64,000 nucleotides of DNA, from positions 62,001 to 126,000 of the forward strand of contig BPJD01000003.1 of NCBI GenBank assembly GCA_026004435.1, in the 5' to 3' direction. The position numbers and the translations under genes were made by a program. Positions 61,896-64,000 of this stretch are shown here, in pieces; within the stretch, counting starts at the first letter, position 1; each line of letters opens with the position of its first letter. Origin of the DNA: Patescibacteria group bacterium (GTDB taxonomy: Bacteria; Patescibacteriota; Microgenomatia; UBA1406; GWC2-37-13). Below the pieces are notes generated by a model that worked only from the letters and a program-made list of their open reading frames with translations, made no database searches and had not been told where the DNA came from.

Positions 61896-62880
61896 AGACA
61901 AAAACAACTGGGAACGCTTTATCTTAAGTACAGAGTGGACGCCTTTTTTTCAGTCTTGGGCATTTGGCAATTCACAAAAGTCAAAAAACACTAAAATCTA
62001 CAGACTGGCAGTAACTGAAAATAAAAAGATAATAATGGCCTGCCAGATCTTTGAGATAACAGCCAAACGAGGCAGATTTTTTCATTTAAGACACGGGCCT
62101 GTGTTTAATGACTTTTCACACAAGGCATTTAAACTGCTTCTTAAGCATTTAGTCCAATTAGCTGAAACAAGAGATGTCTGGTGGATAAGAATGAGTCCAT
62201 TAATCTCAAAAGAACAAGGCAAGACAATTCTAAAAAAATACAACTTAATTAACTCTCCGACCGCAAATCAGGATGCAGAAAACTGCATTGTAATAGATCT
62301 TAAAGACAGCCTTGAGACTATTTTTTCCAGATTCAAAAAAAACACAAGGAACCTAATCAGAAAAGCAGAAAAGCTAGGCATAACAATTGTGGAATCAACC
62401 TCAATAACTGATTATCACCTTTTTGACGATATCTATCACAAAACTGCTGTAAGACAAAACTTTGTTCCTCACAAAAATATTTGCTCTGAATTTAAAACCT
62501 TAGTTCAGAAAAACCAAATTAAACTTTTTTTAGGATATTATCAACAAACCCTGTTATCAGCAGCGTTGATAGTTTTTTACGGCAAACAAGCAGTCTACCA
62601 CCACTCCGGCAGTATACCAACAAAACTGCCAGTTAACTACCTACTGCAATGGAAGGTTATCCAAACAGCTAAAAACTTAGGTTTTAGGTACTACAATCTC
62701 TGGGGAGTATCACCCAGAAACAAACCCAACCATCCTTGGTCAGGCTTAAGTTTTTTCAAAAGAAGTTTTGGCGGTACAGAAATTGAGTTCTGTCACAGCC
62801 TTGATTTAGTTCTTAAAGCGCAGTACTGGCTATCCTATCTTTACCAGAAATTCTGGTTGTGGAAAAAGGGATATCTTTAA
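61876..62880 (+). CDS. FemAB-type aminoacyl transferase (second copy)
   Basis: A 334-residue GNAT-fold protein of the FemAB/peptidoglycan-bridge family. TPFFQSWAFGNSQKS at the start, RFKKNTRNLIRKAEKLGITI in the middle (K-x-TRxLIRKAEKxG), YHHSGSIPTKLPVNYLLQW, and YYNLWGVSPRNKPNHPWSGLSFFKRSFGG near the end follow the same plan as the copy at 51,912, but the two are clearly different in sequence. Probably adds an amino acid to a stem peptide or amino sugar; the aminotransferase before it could supply the acceptor. Confidence 0.86.
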   Translation: MKITEIKDKNNWERFILSTEWTPFFQSWAFGNSQKSKNTKIYRLAVTENKKIIMACQIFEITAKRGRFFHLRHGPVFNDFSHKAFKLLLKHLVQLAETRDVWWIRMSPLISKEQGKTILKKYNLINSPTANQDAENCIVIDLKDSLETIFSRFKKNTRNLIRKAEKLGITIVESTSITDYHLFDDIYHKTAVRQNFVPHKNICSEFKTLVQKNQIKLFLGYYQQTLLSAALIVFYGKQAVYHHSGSIPTKLPVNYLLQWKVIQTAKNLGFRYYNLWGVSPRNKPNHPWSGLSFFKRSFGGTEIEFCHSLDLVLKAQYWLSYLYQKFWLWKKGYL

Positions 62881-62949
62881 CTTAAATTAAGATAAACAGA
62901 TTTTTAAAAATACAGTTGCAGTCAAAAGCTGCAATCCTATATAATTGGA

Positions 62950-62978
62950 TTGAATCTTATTCTCAACTGTGATAAAAT
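62950..62978 (+). promoter_or_regulatory. Promoter of the second class A PBP gene
   Basis: TTGAAT (62,950-62,955) and TAAAAT (62,973-62,978) are 17 nt apart; the ATG is 7 nt further on. The rest of the 105-nt gap after the FemAB stop shows no clear terminator. Confidence 0.6.
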
Positions 62979-62985
62979 TCGCGGT

Positions 62986-64000
62986 ATGAACTTTATAAAT
63001 TATGACAATATATCAAGCTATATTTTAAACTTTATCTTAACTATCATTAATTTCACTATTAAACTTTTTTATTTTATAGGATATTTCACAATTAAGGTTA
63101 TAAAGTTTGTAATCAGGTACGCGTTATTTAGCCAAAAAGAGTTTCTTAACTTCAGCTGCAGACTAGCTGCCAAATCATCAAACTTAACAAAAACTGCTTT
63201 TATTAATACTGCTTCTCTAATCAATAGGACAACCTCAATCTCATTAAAAACAATCAGGTCTTTCTTTAGTTCTTCAATCAAAAAAATCAAAAAAATAAGC
63301 CAAACAACCGCAAAGATCTCATCTGCAGTAAAAAAAATTAAAACTAAATTAAAAATACGCAGAAAAACTACCCAGCTAAAAGTAAAAAAAACTCAACCAA
63401 AACCTAAACCTGCCAAACAGCCAAAACAAACCCGGATTAAAACTCAGATTTTATCTTTTTTCTTTGGCATCTTATTTGCAAGTATTGTTTTTCTAAGCTA
63501 CAGAACTTATGTGTTTTTCAACAACCTGCCTGCTCCAACAAATTTATCTACAAAACACATACCTTTATCCACCCACATTTATGATAGAAACGGCAGATTA
63601 TTGTACGAAGTATACAGAGATGAGAACAGAACTCCTGTAAGACTTCAGGATCTGCCAGAGTATGTAAAACAAGCAACAATAGCAATAGAAGACAAAGACT
63701 TTTACAAGCACAATGGAGTTTCGCCAATAGGAGGCATATTAAGAGCAGTAAAAGAGATTGTTTTAAAGCAGGAACTACAAGGAGGATCAACCATAACCCA
63801 GCAGTTGATCAAGACAAGTTTATTAACACCAGAAAGAACAATAGAGAGAAAGATAAAAGAGATAATACTGGCACTTTGGGCAGAAAGGATCTATAGCAAA
63901 GATGAGATACTCCAGATGTACCTAAACCAGATACCGTACGGAGGATCAGCCTATGGAATAGAGGAAGCCTCACAGCTATACTTTGAGAAAGGAGCAAAGG
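62986..64000 (+). CDS. Class A penicillin-binding protein (PBP-B), 3' part beyond window
   Basis: An open frame of 338 codons running off the window edge. Residues 1-155 are unlike PBP-A: hydrophobic near 12-46, then a strongly basic, Lys/Thr/Pro-rich region, then a membrane helix (about 155-178). From residue 194 to the edge the protein is identical to PBP-A, with catalytic Glu in IEDKDFYKHNG and GGSTITQQLIK of the GT51 domain. The cytoplasmic part, about 155 residues, is much longer than PBP-A's (about 42). Its transpeptidase domain is not visible. Confidence 0.9.
   Translation, partial: MNFINYDNISSYILNFILTIINFTIKLFYFIGYFTIKVIKFVIRYALFSQKEFLNFSCRLAAKSSNLTKTAFINTASLINRTTSISLKTIRSFFSSSIKKIKKISQTTAKISSAVKKIKTKLKIRRKTTQLKVKKTQPKPKPAKQPKQTRIKTQILSFFFGILFASIVFLSYRTYVFFNNLPAPTNLSTKHIPLSTHIYDRNGRLLYEVYRDENRTPVRLQDLPEYVKQATIAIEDKDFYKHNGVSPIGGILRAVKEIVLKQELQGGSTITQQLIKTSLLTPERTIERKIKEIILALWAERIYSKDEILQMYLNQIPYGGSAYGIEEASQLYFEKGAK
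63565..64000 (+). repeat. Inverted repeat copy 2, inside PBP-B
   Basis: Partner of 40,370-40,805 on the other strand, 434 of 436 bases the same without gaps. Both differences are silent Leu codons. The match begins abruptly at codon 194 of PBP-B and continues to the window edge, so the true length is unknown. Confidence 0.95.

Overview
The window looks like a piece of a Candidate Phyla Radiation (Patescibacteria) genome, probably of the Microgenomates type. This is inferred from the AT-rich sequence, the near absence of intergenic space, many 1-4 nt gene overlaps, an archaeal-type AMP phosphorylase, a MurE-like ligase without its N-terminal domain, and no genes for central biosynthesis or an outer membrane. 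TGA is used as a stop, so the code is the standard bacterial one. There is no CRISPR array, no insertion sequence and no recognisable prophage.

Region 1 (1-25,198, minus strand) is one run of about 20 genes, read from mutS down to rplU: mutS, mutL, a transpeptidase (ftsI type), murE-like, pgeF, murC, murB, murA, yvcK, dgkA, mraY, murD, ftsW, murG, ftsQ, ftsA, ftsZ, ileS, rodA, rplU. It is a nearly complete division and cell-wall cluster with a mismatch-repair head. It covers UDP-MurNAc formation, most peptide ligation, lipid I and II synthesis, lipid carrier recycling, septal synthesis and the FtsA-FtsZ ring. MurF, Ddl and a racemase are not present.

Region 2 (25,283-38,740) holds a GT2 plus GT-C/TPR glycosyltransferase pair, a murJ - AMP phosphorylase - mltG operon, the plus-strand mraZ-rsmH-ftsL operon with a striking MraZ-type operator, ftsK, an rpsO-pnp operon, a cysteine-rich membrane-anchored protein and dtd.

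Region 3 (38,715-52,898) starts with a class A penicillin-binding protein (PBP-A), metG and a small membrane protein. It continues with an eight-gene plus-strand surface-glycan operon: two GT-C-like membrane proteins, a GT2, a Wzy/O-antigen-ligase-like protein, three GT4 enzymes and a FemAB-type aminoacyl transferase.

Region 4 (52,938-64,000) has a minus-strand operon (membrane-anchored PpiC/SurA-like protein, large secreted protein with a Thr-Pro stalk, endonuclease IV, NfeD, SPFH protein), a tRNA-Leu(CAG), about 680 nt of apparently empty DNA, an O-acetyltransferase with a transglutaminase-like protein, a DegT-type aminotransferase with a second FemAB, and the start of a second class A PBP (PBP-B).

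The main find is that PBP-A (minus strand) and PBP-B (plus strand) share a 436-bp inverted block that differs at only two bases, both synonymous, while everything upstream is unrelated. Recombination between the blocks would invert about 22.8 kb, including the glycan operon, and exchange the N-terminal parts of the two PBPs in frame. Other notable signals are four TGGTK boxes at exact 10-bp spacing over the mraZ promoter and start codon, and a consistent promoter layout with the -10 hexamer only 6-10 nt from the start codon, which predicts leaderless mRNAs. All functional statements come from motifs read by eye; no database search was run.
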